62,247 bases of DNA from Dietzia massiliensis (GTDB lineage: Bacteria > Actinomycetota > Actinomycetes > Mycobacteriales > Mycobacteriaceae): the NCBI RefSeq assembly GCF_018390595.1, contig NZ_JAHBAV010000018.1, positions 1-62,247 of the forward strand. The letters run 5' to 3'. Every line of letters begins with the position of its first letter. Position 1 is the stretch's first letter. Made by a program: the position numbers and the translations under genes. Below the pieces are notes generated by a model. That model saw only the letters and a list, made by a program, of their open reading frames with translations. It searched no databases and was not told the origin of the DNA. Below, piece by piece: positions 15,358 through 22,650 of the stretch.

Positions 15358-15988
15358 CTCAGCCACCCCGGTCGCACACTCCACCAACGCCGGCCCGGAT
15401 CAGTACCCCCACCGCAGGCTCGCGGTGGTGCTGATCGTTGGTGGGCTCATCGGCCTGGTCGCAGCGGTAGTGCTCCTGGTGGAGAAGATCGCACTGATCG
15501 AGAACCCGGGCTACGTCCCGTCCTGCAGCATCAACCCCGTCCTGTCCTGCGGGTCGGTGATGACCACCGCGCAGGCCGAGGCCTTTGGCATCCCCAATCC
15601 GATCATCGGCATCGCCGGATTCGCCGCCACCACGGCCCTGGGTGCCGCGCTCCTAGCCGGGGGAGCATTTCAGCGGTGGCTTTGGGCCAGCATCCAAATA
15701 GGCGTCACCTTCGCGGTGGTGTTCATCCACTGGCTCATCTACCAAAGCTTGTACAGCATCGGTGCCCTGTGCCCGTACTGCATGATCGTCTGGGCGGTGA
15801 CCATACCGATCTTCTGGTACTGCACCCTGTGCAATCTTCAGCCACTACGCCGCAGCGATTCGGCGGGTCTTGCGCGCCTCATCGCCGTAGTTACCGAATA
15901 CCGGGGCGCGATACTTACCGCCTGGTACCTACTTGTCCTGCTGCTCATCACGCACCGCTTCTGGGACTACTGGACCACCCTCGTCTAG
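15341..15988 (+). CDS. Vitamin K epoxide reductase (VKOR) homolog
   Basis: The protein is 215 residues from ATG 15341, overlapping the dsbA-like stop. It has five membrane segments. Loop cysteines lie in SCSINPVLSCGSVM, and the quinone-proximal CxxC lies in GALCPYCMIVW; these are the four essential VKOR Cys. It re-oxidises the DsbA-like partner and passes electrons to menaquinone. A longer upstream frame exists but would overlap the dsbA coding region, so the ATG at 15341 is preferred. Confidence 0.92.
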   Translation: MLPSNSSATPVAHSTNAGPDQYPHRRLAVVLIVGGLIGLVAAVVLLVEKIALIENPGYVPSCSINPVLSCGSVMTTAQAEAFGIPNPIIGIAGFAATTALGAALLAGGAFQRWLWASIQIGVTFAVVFIHWLIYQSLYSIGALCPYCMIVWAVTIPIFWYCTLCNLQPLRRSDSAGLARLIAVVTEYRGAILTAWYLLVLLLITHRFWDYWTTLV

Positions 15989-16169
15989 AAACGCTCGCCG
16001 AACAGCAGATCGCGTTCCGCGAGTCAGTCCTCGGCTCACTCGGGGGCGGCACACCGCAGTCTGCGCAGGCGCTCCCAGATCAAAGCAGCGCACGCCGGAT
16101 GGCTCTCGGACCCGGTCCCCCGCCCGCTGTCCAACTCCTCGTACAGCTATCGACTGCTGTCGCAGACGA

Positions 16170-17146
16170 TCAGGCGCGGTTGCCTCCACGCGAGCTGCGT
16201 CGATACTCGGATGCGAACCGGTCACCGTAGCGATCACGCATGGCCGCCGCTACGAGCCGGTCTGAGTCCGCGGCCTCGTCCGATGGACCATCGTCTCCAA
16301 CCGTGGCCGCGGGAGGGCCCGACGGGGCCTGCGACGCTGTGGTGTCCTGCCCGGGACCTGCTGCCCGGTTCCCGCCCTTGCGTGGCCGCGCCGCGGCGGC
16401 ATCGTTGTCCTCGTCGTCCAGACGACGGCGCTGACGTATCTCGCTCCACACGAAGTAGCCCAGGCCGATGGGAGCGAGGACCCCGAAGGCCATCCACTGC
16501 AGGCCGTACGACAAGTACGGACCCGACTCGGTGGACGGCACTGGCATCGGTTCCAAAGACCCGGGCTGCCCACCGGCGAGCTGGAGATAATAGGGCGACA
16601 AGTCGGTGCCGAGGAGGTCCCCGATGACGGGGGGGTCGATGTTGCGCACCATGTTCCAATCGTGCAGAACGATGGGTTGGGCGGGAGCATCCATCGGGAT
16701 CCTGAGGCGGGCGATGATGGTCAGCTGGCCCGTCGGCGCGGACGGGAAGTCCGGGACCGCGTTGTCGTCGCCGACGCGGACCCATCCGCGGTTGACGAGC
16801 AGGGAGTCACCACTGTCGGTGCGGAATGCACGAAGTGCCTGGTACACGAGTTCACCGTCGACGGACTGCATCCGCAACAGGACATCCTCCATGGGCAGGT
16901 AACTTCCGCGCGCAGTAACCAGATGCCACTCGGAATCACCGAGAGATCCCTCCCGCCGGATCACTTCGTCCAACGGAACCGGCCCTGCCACGCTGCTCTC
17001 AACGAGCTGGCATTGCGTGCCTTGAGATCCTCGTACTTGTTCAACTGCCAGGGGGCAAGCATCGTGAAGCACAGGTAGGCGAAGAGGCTGATGAACAGAA
17101 GGGTGATCAACCATCCCGGCTTGAGCATGCGAGAGAACCGTTTCAC
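16170..17146 (-). pseudogene. SURF1-family cytochrome oxidase assembly protein, frameshifted
   Basis: From ATG 17146 the first frame reads MKRFSRMLKPGWLITLLFIS, APWQLNKYEDLKARNA, which is the SURF1 first membrane segment and start. Near 17010 the homology jumps to another frame (QLVESSVAGPVPLDEVIRRE) and continues to 16170 with VTARGSYLP, LLVNRGWVRVG, and a second membrane segment YGLQWMAFGVLAPIGLGYFV. One missing C in a GCC run (expected GCCC) would restore a ~325-residue protein. It is either a recent pseudogene or a sequencing error. SURF1 helps haem/copper insertion in cytochrome oxidase. Confidence 0.8.
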
Positions 17147-17239
17147 CTGCCAAACAGTAATCGTGCCGGCTGTCCGATCACCCTGCGCATCACCACGGCG
17201 ACGGGAGCCGGCTGCACGGGCCTGTCGGAAAACTGGGCT

Positions 17240-17510
17240 GACCGGGGGGCGCGCACCTCATTTACGACCTGTCCGGTGCCCTGGTGGTCCGTGATCAGCG
17301 TCGTCAGGTTTTCGACCTCCCGCCGATCGAACATGCTCGCCATCGAGCACCGCGCCCAGCGGCGCGCATGTTCATGCGGAGTAGTGACTACCGCTGCGTT
17401 CCCGGCCGAGGCCAGAGCCCCGGTGTGTTACGGGCCCGGCGTGGCTGCGCTGGGCGCCTACCTACTGGGCCGCCAGCACCTTCCGGTTGACCGGCGTTCC
17501 GCAGAATTCG
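17240..17510 (+). pseudogene. IS66-type transposase (TnpC) remnant
   Basis: Two frames together give the conserved IS66 segment: VVRDQRRQVFDLPPI (17284 frame) and then, in the other frame, EHRAQRRACSCGVVTTAAFP and YGPGVAALGAYLLGRQHLPV. The zinc-binding and N-terminal part of TnpC is recognisable, but the catalytic core is missing and the frame is broken near 17340. It is a decayed fragment with no flanking ends visible. Confidence 0.7.
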
Positions 17511-17581
17511 GTGGTTCTGAAGCCATTCCGGGGTGTTCGCAACGCTGTGCCCTGCACGGGCATGTTGAGGTCTAGCAATTC
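17497..17581. repeat. 85-bp diverged direct repeat, copy A
   Basis: This segment aligns with 18724-18809 at roughly three quarters identity by eye; shared cores include CGCAACGC, TTCTG and TCTAG. The two copies bracket the small membrane gene and the lipase remnant. Their origin (element ends or decayed attachment sites) is unknown. Confidence 0.6.
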
Positions 17582-17789
17582 GTGTCGACTCTGCCCGTGT
17601 CACCTAACCCCCCAAGCAGAAACGCGGGACTCATGACCGAATGGGACACTTGAAGAGCGCCCTGGAGTCTCGCCCCCAGCAGCGTCCGGGACCGTAGCCT
17701 GATTAGGCGTCGTTGGAGCCGATGACTGCTCGCAGAGCAACGGGCGTGCCAGCCTAGCTGCAATCAGATACCGACCTAGGAGATCAGCA

Positions 17790-18167
17790 ATGATCGCATT
17801 GACCACGTGGACGGGCGGCATCCTCACCGCCACCGGACTCATCGCCTACTTCACCACCGGGATGGAGAGTGCCACCTCGCTGATACCGGCGTTTATCGGT
17901 GTGCTGCTGCTCATCGCGGCGTTCATCGCGAGCCGCGTCCCGAACGCCAGCCGAGGGGTGATGATCGCAGCGCTCGTCATCGCCGTGCTCGGGGCACTGG
18001 GATCTCTCATGCCGCTTGCCGACCTCGGCGCGTTGTTCGCCGGAGATGCAGAGCGGCCTGCTGCGGTAATCGTCAGCGGGATCATGCTGATCGTGCTCGT
18101 CGTGTACTTCGTGGCGGGCCTTCGTCAGATCCTGACCACTCGCGAAACGGGGCCAAAAGCAAATTGA
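17790..18167 (+). CDS. Small four-helix membrane protein
   Basis: The protein is 125 residues with TAGGAG upstream of the ATG. It has four hydrophobic segments (for example IPAFIGVLLLIAAFIA and GVMIAALVIAVLGALGSLMP) and a polar C-terminus. No family was recognised with certainty. It is the only intact gene between the two 85-bp repeats. Confidence 0.7.
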   Translation: MIALTTWTGGILTATGLIAYFTTGMESATSLIPAFIGVLLLIAAFIASRVPNASRGVMIAALVIAVLGALGSLMPLADLGALFAGDAERPAAVIVSGIMLIVLVVYFVAGLRQILTTRETGPKAN

Positions 18168-18235
18168 CAAAGACCCCGGCCTTTCGCGGTGGGGTGAACA
18201 TCGGGAGGAAGATTCCCGCGGATCGTGAATCGGGG

Positions 18236-18600
18236 CGCTCGCCTCGCACCGCGGCTGACGCGGGTTGCCGGGGTCGAGAGCGTTCAGGACGTAGTCGGGG
18301 GCGCGGGGATCGGCCACGGCAACGTGCTCGGAGAGGTTCTGCTCGCAGCCGTCCTGGACCACCACGTTGGTCGCCATCGAACCGGGGCCAGGCCCGACGT
18401 GTACGGCAGGACGACCTCGACGTACCGGGTAGCCCGTTGAGGTACCGCACGCCCGGCGCGTACGGAGTCCCGTCGGCCCACAACTCCTGCAGCACGAGCG
18501 AGCCCGGCAGCATCTGCGTGAGGAGCACCGCAACCAACTCGACGCCGCCGGTGGAGGCGGTAAGCATCTGGTCCGGTCACCGGCCTGCTGATCGAATCCC
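18236..18600 (-). pseudogene. Secreted lipase (alpha/beta hydrolase) C-terminal remnant
   Basis: Reading the minus strand across two or three frames gives LVLQELWADGTPYAPGVRYL, then VEVVLPYTSGLAP, then GSMATNVVVQDGCEQN, LSEHVAVADPRAPDYVLNAL and DPGNPRQPRCE. This resembles the C-terminus of Rhodococcus-type triacylglycerol lipases, including the SEH segment with the catalytic His. There are frame changes near 18430 and 18385 and no N-terminus, so this is a decayed fragment. Confidence 0.6.
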
Positions 18601-18723
18601 GTACGACTCAGCTCAATGACCGCGATATCAAGACGGTCCGCGGAACCCCGGTTTTCGCTCCCAGCCGGGACACGCTTCCACGTCGCGCACGCGGCCGGAA
18701 ACCAGGAACCACTCCTGCCAGCG

Positions 18724-18809
18724 TTCCGGAGAATTCTCCGGTTCTGGAGTCATTTCGGAGTGGGCGCAACGCCGTGACCTGCAGGGGCTTGTTTGAGATC
18801 TAGTAAGTC
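18724..18809. repeat. 85-bp diverged direct repeat, copy B
   Basis: Partner of 17497-17581 in the same orientation, about 1.2 kb away. Confidence 0.6.
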
Positions 18810-18894
18810 GGGGATTCCCCGAAGAAATGCACTACCGCGCGGGGTTGCAACGCCGGCCCGGAAATTGGCGAACACCAGCACGCGCTCCCCCGCG

Positions 18895-18909
18895 GGGAGG
18901 CGGTCGGCA
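18895..18909 (-). terminator. Small G+C hairpin after the M23 gene
   Basis: CTCCCC-CGC-GGGGAG lies about 20 bases beyond the stop codon of the minus-strand M23 gene. The stem is short (6 bp), so this is tentative. Confidence 0.4.
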
Positions 18910-18927
18910 CGCCCGAAGTGGACGGTG

Positions 18928-19695
18928 CTAGACGAGGACTCCTTGGGCCGCGAGCCACGGCACCGGGTCGACCCACTGACCGGCGGCGGTCTGTACGCGA
19001 AAGTGCAGGTGGGGGCCGGTGGAGTCTCCGCGGTTGCCGACGGTTCCGATCACTTCACCGGCGTTGACCCGCTGGCCGACGCTGACATAGTTCTGGTCGT
19101 TGTGGCCATATTCCAGCAGTTCGCCGTCATCTGTGCGGATGCGGATCCAGATGCCGTACCCTGCGGCGGGGCCAGCGGCTTCCACAACGCCGCTTTTAGC
19201 GGCGTAGAGCGGCGTTCCAATGGGCGCACCGAAGTCGGTGCCGTTATGGAAGCTGCCCCACCGCGAGCCGAACCCCGAGGTGATCGCTCCTGATGTGGGG
19301 GCATACGCACCACCGATCTGCGGGAGACTGCCTTCGTCGAGGGAGCCGAACCCGAGTCCGGCGGCGTACTGCCGGACCTCACTTGGGGCCACGCCGAACT
19401 GGTCCCCAATCCTTTGGATCTCGGCTGGTCCGATGCCGAACTGGTCGGCCGCGGCCTGGATCGCCTCGACGACCTGGGCCTGATCGATCGCGACGGGTTG
19501 AGCGGCGGCGGCTGGCGCGAAAGCCAGACCAAGGCCGCCCGAGAGGGCTACGCCGACGACGGCGCCACCAACAAACCGCGACACCGTCGCGGTTTCGCTG
19601 GCCACACGATGGCGGCCGCCGGCCAACGTCGCGTTGTGCACGCCCAAACGCTCGGTGAGCTCTGCGACGGTCACGGGCCGGGTGGAGTCGATCAT
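18928..19695 (-). CDS. M23-family (LytM) metalloendopeptidase, secreted
   Basis: The protein is 255 residues. It has an N-terminal basic region, a hydrophobic signal segment around residues 40-65 (VGGAVVGVALSGGLGLAFAP), a linker, and a C-terminal LytM domain with the zinc ligands in HNGTDFG (HxxxD) and HLHF (HxH). GSRWGSFH and GNRGDSTGPHLHF are diagnostic. It should cleave peptidoglycan cross-bridges or stem peptides outside the membrane. It is transcribed away from a second M23 gene (20063) from a shared 367-bp spacer. Confidence 0.9.
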   Translation of the reverse strand: MIDSTRPVTVAELTERLGVHNATLAGGRHRVASETATVSRFVGGAVVGVALSGGLGLAFAPAAAAQPVAIDQAQVVEAIQAAADQFGIGPAEIQRIGDQFGVAPSEVRQYAAGLGFGSLDEGSLPQIGGAYAPTSGAITSGFGSRWGSFHNGTDFGAPIGTPLYAAKSGVVEAAGPAAGYGIWIRIRTDDGELLEYGHNDQNYVSVGQRVNAGEVIGTVGNRGDSTGPHLHFRVQTAAGQWVDPVPWLAAQGVLV

Positions 19696-20062
19696 GGGGC
19701 TGTCTCCATCGTTCGGGGTGATGTGTTCCCGCGACGTCTAGGCGATGCGGGTGACCGATTTCGTCGGCAACACGACCCAATATAACAACTCGGTATCGAT
19801 CGTGTCACCCCTCAGCGCGTAATTCGTGATCATCGCCAGCCCCAGTGCGCCCAGATCGACTCCCGGTCGGGGAGAAGTCGTCTCCACCTCGGAAGCTCAG
19901 CCAGCGCCTAACCCTGGCGGAGCTGTCACCTCACTGGTCCTCTCTGTGACGGTCGTCTCGGCCGTGCATCTGCCTTGCGACCCGGTTGGTCAGCCACTAC
20001 CTTTAACCGGGGTCAGGTCACGAAACGATTACGGTTAGACGACGACGGGAGTCGGTAGCGCA
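19696..20062. other. Divergent promoter region of the two M23 genes
   Basis: The 367-bp spacer has no gene. An A/T-rich patch with CCAATATAACAACTC at about 19777-19791 contains a TATAAC-like -10 and is the most likely promoter signal; its direction is not certain. Confidence 0.4.
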
Positions 20063-20872
20063 GTGGAGAAGCGAGCAGGACCGAAGCACGCCTCTCAGTC
20101 GACCAGCTCCCCGCGGCGGCGCCGGGGAGCCCATCGCCGGGTTTCACCGAATAACCACCGCAGTATCGCCGCGGTCGTGGCCCTGGCCGCGGGTGCCTCT
20201 ATTGCGGCAGCGGCTCCCGTCAGTGATCAGCGGATCGTTCTTCTCGCGACCGACGAGCCCCCGGCCGGTAGCACTGATGACGCGCACTCCAAAGATGCCC
20301 AGGCCGCGACCCCCTCGGCTCCGCTCCCCCTCACCTCCGATGACACGAACGTGGCAGGCGAGCCAGGACCCACCTCCGCGGCATTCGTCGGCAGTTTGCA
20401 AAGCGGCACCGAACTCAACTACGAGCGTGAGATTGCCGAGGAGCAGGCGCGGCGCCCCACTGTGGCCCTCCCGGCAGTGGGCATCTCAACGTCCTCCTTC
20501 GGCCCCCGGTGGGGAACGTCCCATTCAGGTCTCGATGTCGCCAACGCCATCGGCACGCCGCTCTTCGCCGCGACCGACGGAATCGTCATCGATTCAGGCC
20601 CCGCCTCCGGGTACGGCAACTGGATCCGGATCATGTCGCCGGACGGTTTCATGACCGTCTACGGCCACAATGAGAGCAATACAGTTCAGGTCGGTGACAC
20701 TGTCGTCGCTGGTCAGCAGATTGGCGTGATGGGCAACCGCGGCTTTTCTACCGGCCCACACGTGCACTTCGAGGTTTGGGCCGACGGCGGCTCGCGGGCT
20801 GTCGATCCCTCGGCGTGGCTGGCAGAACGGGGCATCGTGGTCAACTCGGGGTCAAACAGCAGCGCCCTATGA
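20063..20872 (+). CDS. M23-family (LytM) metalloendopeptidase, exported
   Basis: The protein is 269 residues from GTG 20063. A basic N-terminus (SPRRRRGAHRR) is followed by a signal/anchor segment (AAVVALAAGASIAAAAP), a disordered Asp/Pro/Ser linker, and a C-terminal LytM domain with HSGLDVA (HxxxD) and HVHFE (HxH). The domain is similar to that of the gene at 18928, so the pair probably arose by duplication. Both should act on peptidoglycan. Confidence 0.88.
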   Translation: MEKRAGPKHASQSTSSPRRRRGAHRRVSPNNHRSIAAVVALAAGASIAAAAPVSDQRIVLLATDEPPAGSTDDAHSKDAQAATPSAPLPLTSDDTNVAGEPGPTSAAFVGSLQSGTELNYEREIAEEQARRPTVALPAVGISTSSFGPRWGTSHSGLDVANAIGTPLFAATDGIVIDSGPASGYGNWIRIMSPDGFMTVYGHNESNTVQVGDTVVAGQQIGVMGNRGFSTGPHVHFEVWADGGSRAVDPSAWLAERGIVVNSGSNSSAL

Positions 20873-20945
20873 CACCGGAACTCTGACAGCGCAGACTGGC
20901 CGACAAGGGACTGCTCTCCCGGTCTCCCCCGGTGGTACTGGGCTT

Positions 20946-21265
20946 TTAGCTGTGACGAACAACTGACAAGACGACGCCCACCGGCACACTCACTGCGAGG
21001 CTGGCAATGACAATCCGGTAGAGCACGAGATACCACGTACGCGGGCGCGCGTGACGCACAGTGGCCAGGAACAACGTGAGCGATATCAGCAACAGCACAC
21101 CGCCCGCGGCCACCACGATCACGGAGCCGGTCAGGGTGCCACCGAGTACCGCACTGTTGGCCAAGTTGTAGGCGAGAAGCTGGACAACACGCAGGCGACC
21201 GAACAGTGTGCCGCCAGTAAGCAGTGCCTGTCCGACGCCCAGCCCTACCTGGGCCACCCCCGCAA
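20946..21265 (-). pseudogene. 3' part of membrane-protein gene split by the IS5-type element
   Basis: Continuing from the IS insertion this frame gives VAGVAQVGLGVGQALLTGG, a long hydrophobic region (GSVIVVAAGGVLLLISLTLF) and a final membrane segment ending VVRHS. Removing the IS and one CTAG copy joins it in frame to the 5' part at 22247-22564 (GSWVAAYLVL then VAGVAQVG). The intact protein had about five membrane segments. The family was not recognised. Confidence 0.75.
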
Positions 21266-21925
21266 CTAGGGTGTGTCTCCCAATCGGCGTAGCCAGGTGA
21301 GAATTGCGCAGAGGGTGACGGCGGCGCGGTAAGTGATCGCGAGTTTGTCGTAGCGGGTGGCCAGCGCTCGCCATTGCTTGGCCAGTGCGAAGGAACGCTC
21401 GACGACGTTTCGGTCTTTGTAGAGGTCAGTGTCGAGTTTCGGGGGTCGGCCACCGCGGCTGCCGCGGCGTTCGCGAGCGGCGATGGTGTCGCTTTTCTCC
21501 GGGATGACAGCGGCGATACCGCGACTGCGGAGCTGGCGTCGGATCGTGCCAGACGAGTAGGCCTTGTCTGCGATCACCGCGTCGGGGCGGGTGCGGGGTC
21601 GGCCCTTGCCGTGGCGTGGGACGTGGATGTCGGCCAGGACTTCGGCCAGCATCGCGCCGTCGTTTCGTTGCCCACCGGTGATCACGTTCGCCAGCGGTCG
21701 GCCGCGGCCGTCGACGGCACTGTGAATCTTGGTGGTCAGCCCTCCTCGCGAGCGACCGATGCCATGACCTGCGGGTTCACAGTCCCGGAAGGGCCGGTTC
21801 TTGTGATTCGACCCTGCCCCCTGTGTCCTGCTCAGGGCGCGTTGTATTTGTGCCGTGCTGATGAGCGCGGCAGATGGTGGCGTCGACCGAGACGTTCCAG
21901 TCGATCTTTCCGGCTGCGTCGGCAT
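21266..21925 (-). CDS. IS5-family transposase, second frame (OrfB)
   Basis: This frame holds the C-terminal part of an IS5/IS427-group DDE transposase: SRGGLTTKIHSAVDGRGRPL, the second Asp in VIADKAYSSGTI, and the Glu in RNVVERSFALAKQWRALATR. It overlaps OrfA by ~150 bp in another frame, so a full-length enzyme would need programmed frameshifting. The stop TAG at 21268-21266 is not in the element; it is made by the CTAG target duplication. Confidence 0.85.
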   Translation of the reverse strand: MPTQPERSTGTSRSTPPSAALISTAQIQRALSRTQGAGSNHKNRPFRDCEPAGHGIGRSRGGLTTKIHSAVDGRGRPLANVITGGQRNDGAMLAEVLADIHVPRHGKGRPRTRPDAVIADKAYSSGTIRRQLRSRGIAAVIPEKSDTIAARERRGSRGGRPPKLDTDLYKDRNVVERSFALAKQWRALATRYDKLAITYRAAVTLCAILTWLRRLGDTP

Positions 21926-22242
21926 CGGCCAGGATCACGTGCAGGATGCGATCCCAGGTCCCGTCCCGGGCGTAGCGGGCGTGACGCTTCCACACGGTCT
22001 GCCACGCACCGAACTCCTCGCGAGGTAGGTCCCGCCAGGGAATACCGGCGCGGTAGCGGTAGATGATCCCCTCGACGACCTTGCGATTGTCGCGAAACGG
22101 ATGCCCCTGCCGCCCTTCATTGGAGGGCAGCAGGGGCTCTATCCGCTCCCACTGCTCGTCGGTGAACTGGCGAAATCGTGACTTCGTCTGACCCATACGG
22201 CCACGGTCTCGCGGGTCACCGCTCAGCTATGGGAGACACGCC
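21270..22242 (-). mobile_element. IS5-family insertion sequence (973 bp), complete
   Basis: Inverted ends GGTGTGTCTCCCA (21270-21282) and TGGGAGACACGCC (22230-22242) match at 12 of 13 positions. The element is flanked by CTAG at 21266-21269 and 22243-22246, a YTAR target as expected for IS5-type elements. It inserted into the membrane-protein gene that reads 22564 to 20946. Confidence 0.92.
21777..22196 (-). CDS. IS5-family transposase, first frame (OrfA)
   Basis: The protein is 139 residues starting MGQTKSRFRQFTDEQWERIE, with DNRKVVEGIIYRYRAGIPWR and the first catalytic Asp in NVSVDATICRAHQHG. It ends ~150 bp inside OrfB. Together they encode the complete DDE domain. Confidence 0.88.
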   Translation of the reverse strand: MGQTKSRFRQFTDEQWERIEPLLPSNEGRQGHPFRDNRKVVEGIIYRYRAGIPWRDLPREEFGAWQTVWKRHARYARDGTWDRILHVILADADAAGKIDWNVSVDATICRAHQHGTNTTRPEQDTGGRVESQEPALPGL

Positions 22243-22246
22243 CTAG

Positions 22247-22564
22247 CACCAGGTAGGCCGCCACCCAGGAACCCTCATCGAAACCGGTGGGACCGGTGAC
22301 CGCGGCGACAAGGCCGCCCGCGATGATGGCGGTGAGGCCGACGAGCACGAATTCTCGCATCGCCCGCCAGTGCGAGCGTGTGAACTCGGCCTGATTACGT
22401 GCGCTGTGACTCAGTTCGTCGCCCATTCTCTGTTTCCCCTCGCCGTGATCGGTGTCGTGGTCCTGGTAGCGGGGTTGCTCGCCACTGAGGTGGAGACCAC
22501 CGGGTTGTCGCACCCGCCGGTTGGTGGGGTTGGGGATGTTGCGGCGGGCGGCCATCTCGTTCAT
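22247..22564 (-). pseudogene. 5' part of membrane-protein gene split by the IS5-type element
   Basis: Start at ATG 22564 is supported by TAGGAG 8 bases upstream; an alternative is ATG 22426. The frame gives a polar N-terminus, a first membrane segment (EFVLVGLTAIIAGGLVAAV) and GFDEGSWVAAYLVL just before the IS. It continues after the element at 20946-21265. The gene lies 87 bp before the CopD-CtaG gene in the same orientation and would have been its upstream partner. Confidence 0.75.
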
Positions 22565-22650
22565 GGGCTCGCTCCTATCGCCGACGTGCCTGGGGGACGA
22601 ACAAGGGGGTGTGAGGGAACCATCCTCGACGACGAGGGTCCGCTTGTCCC

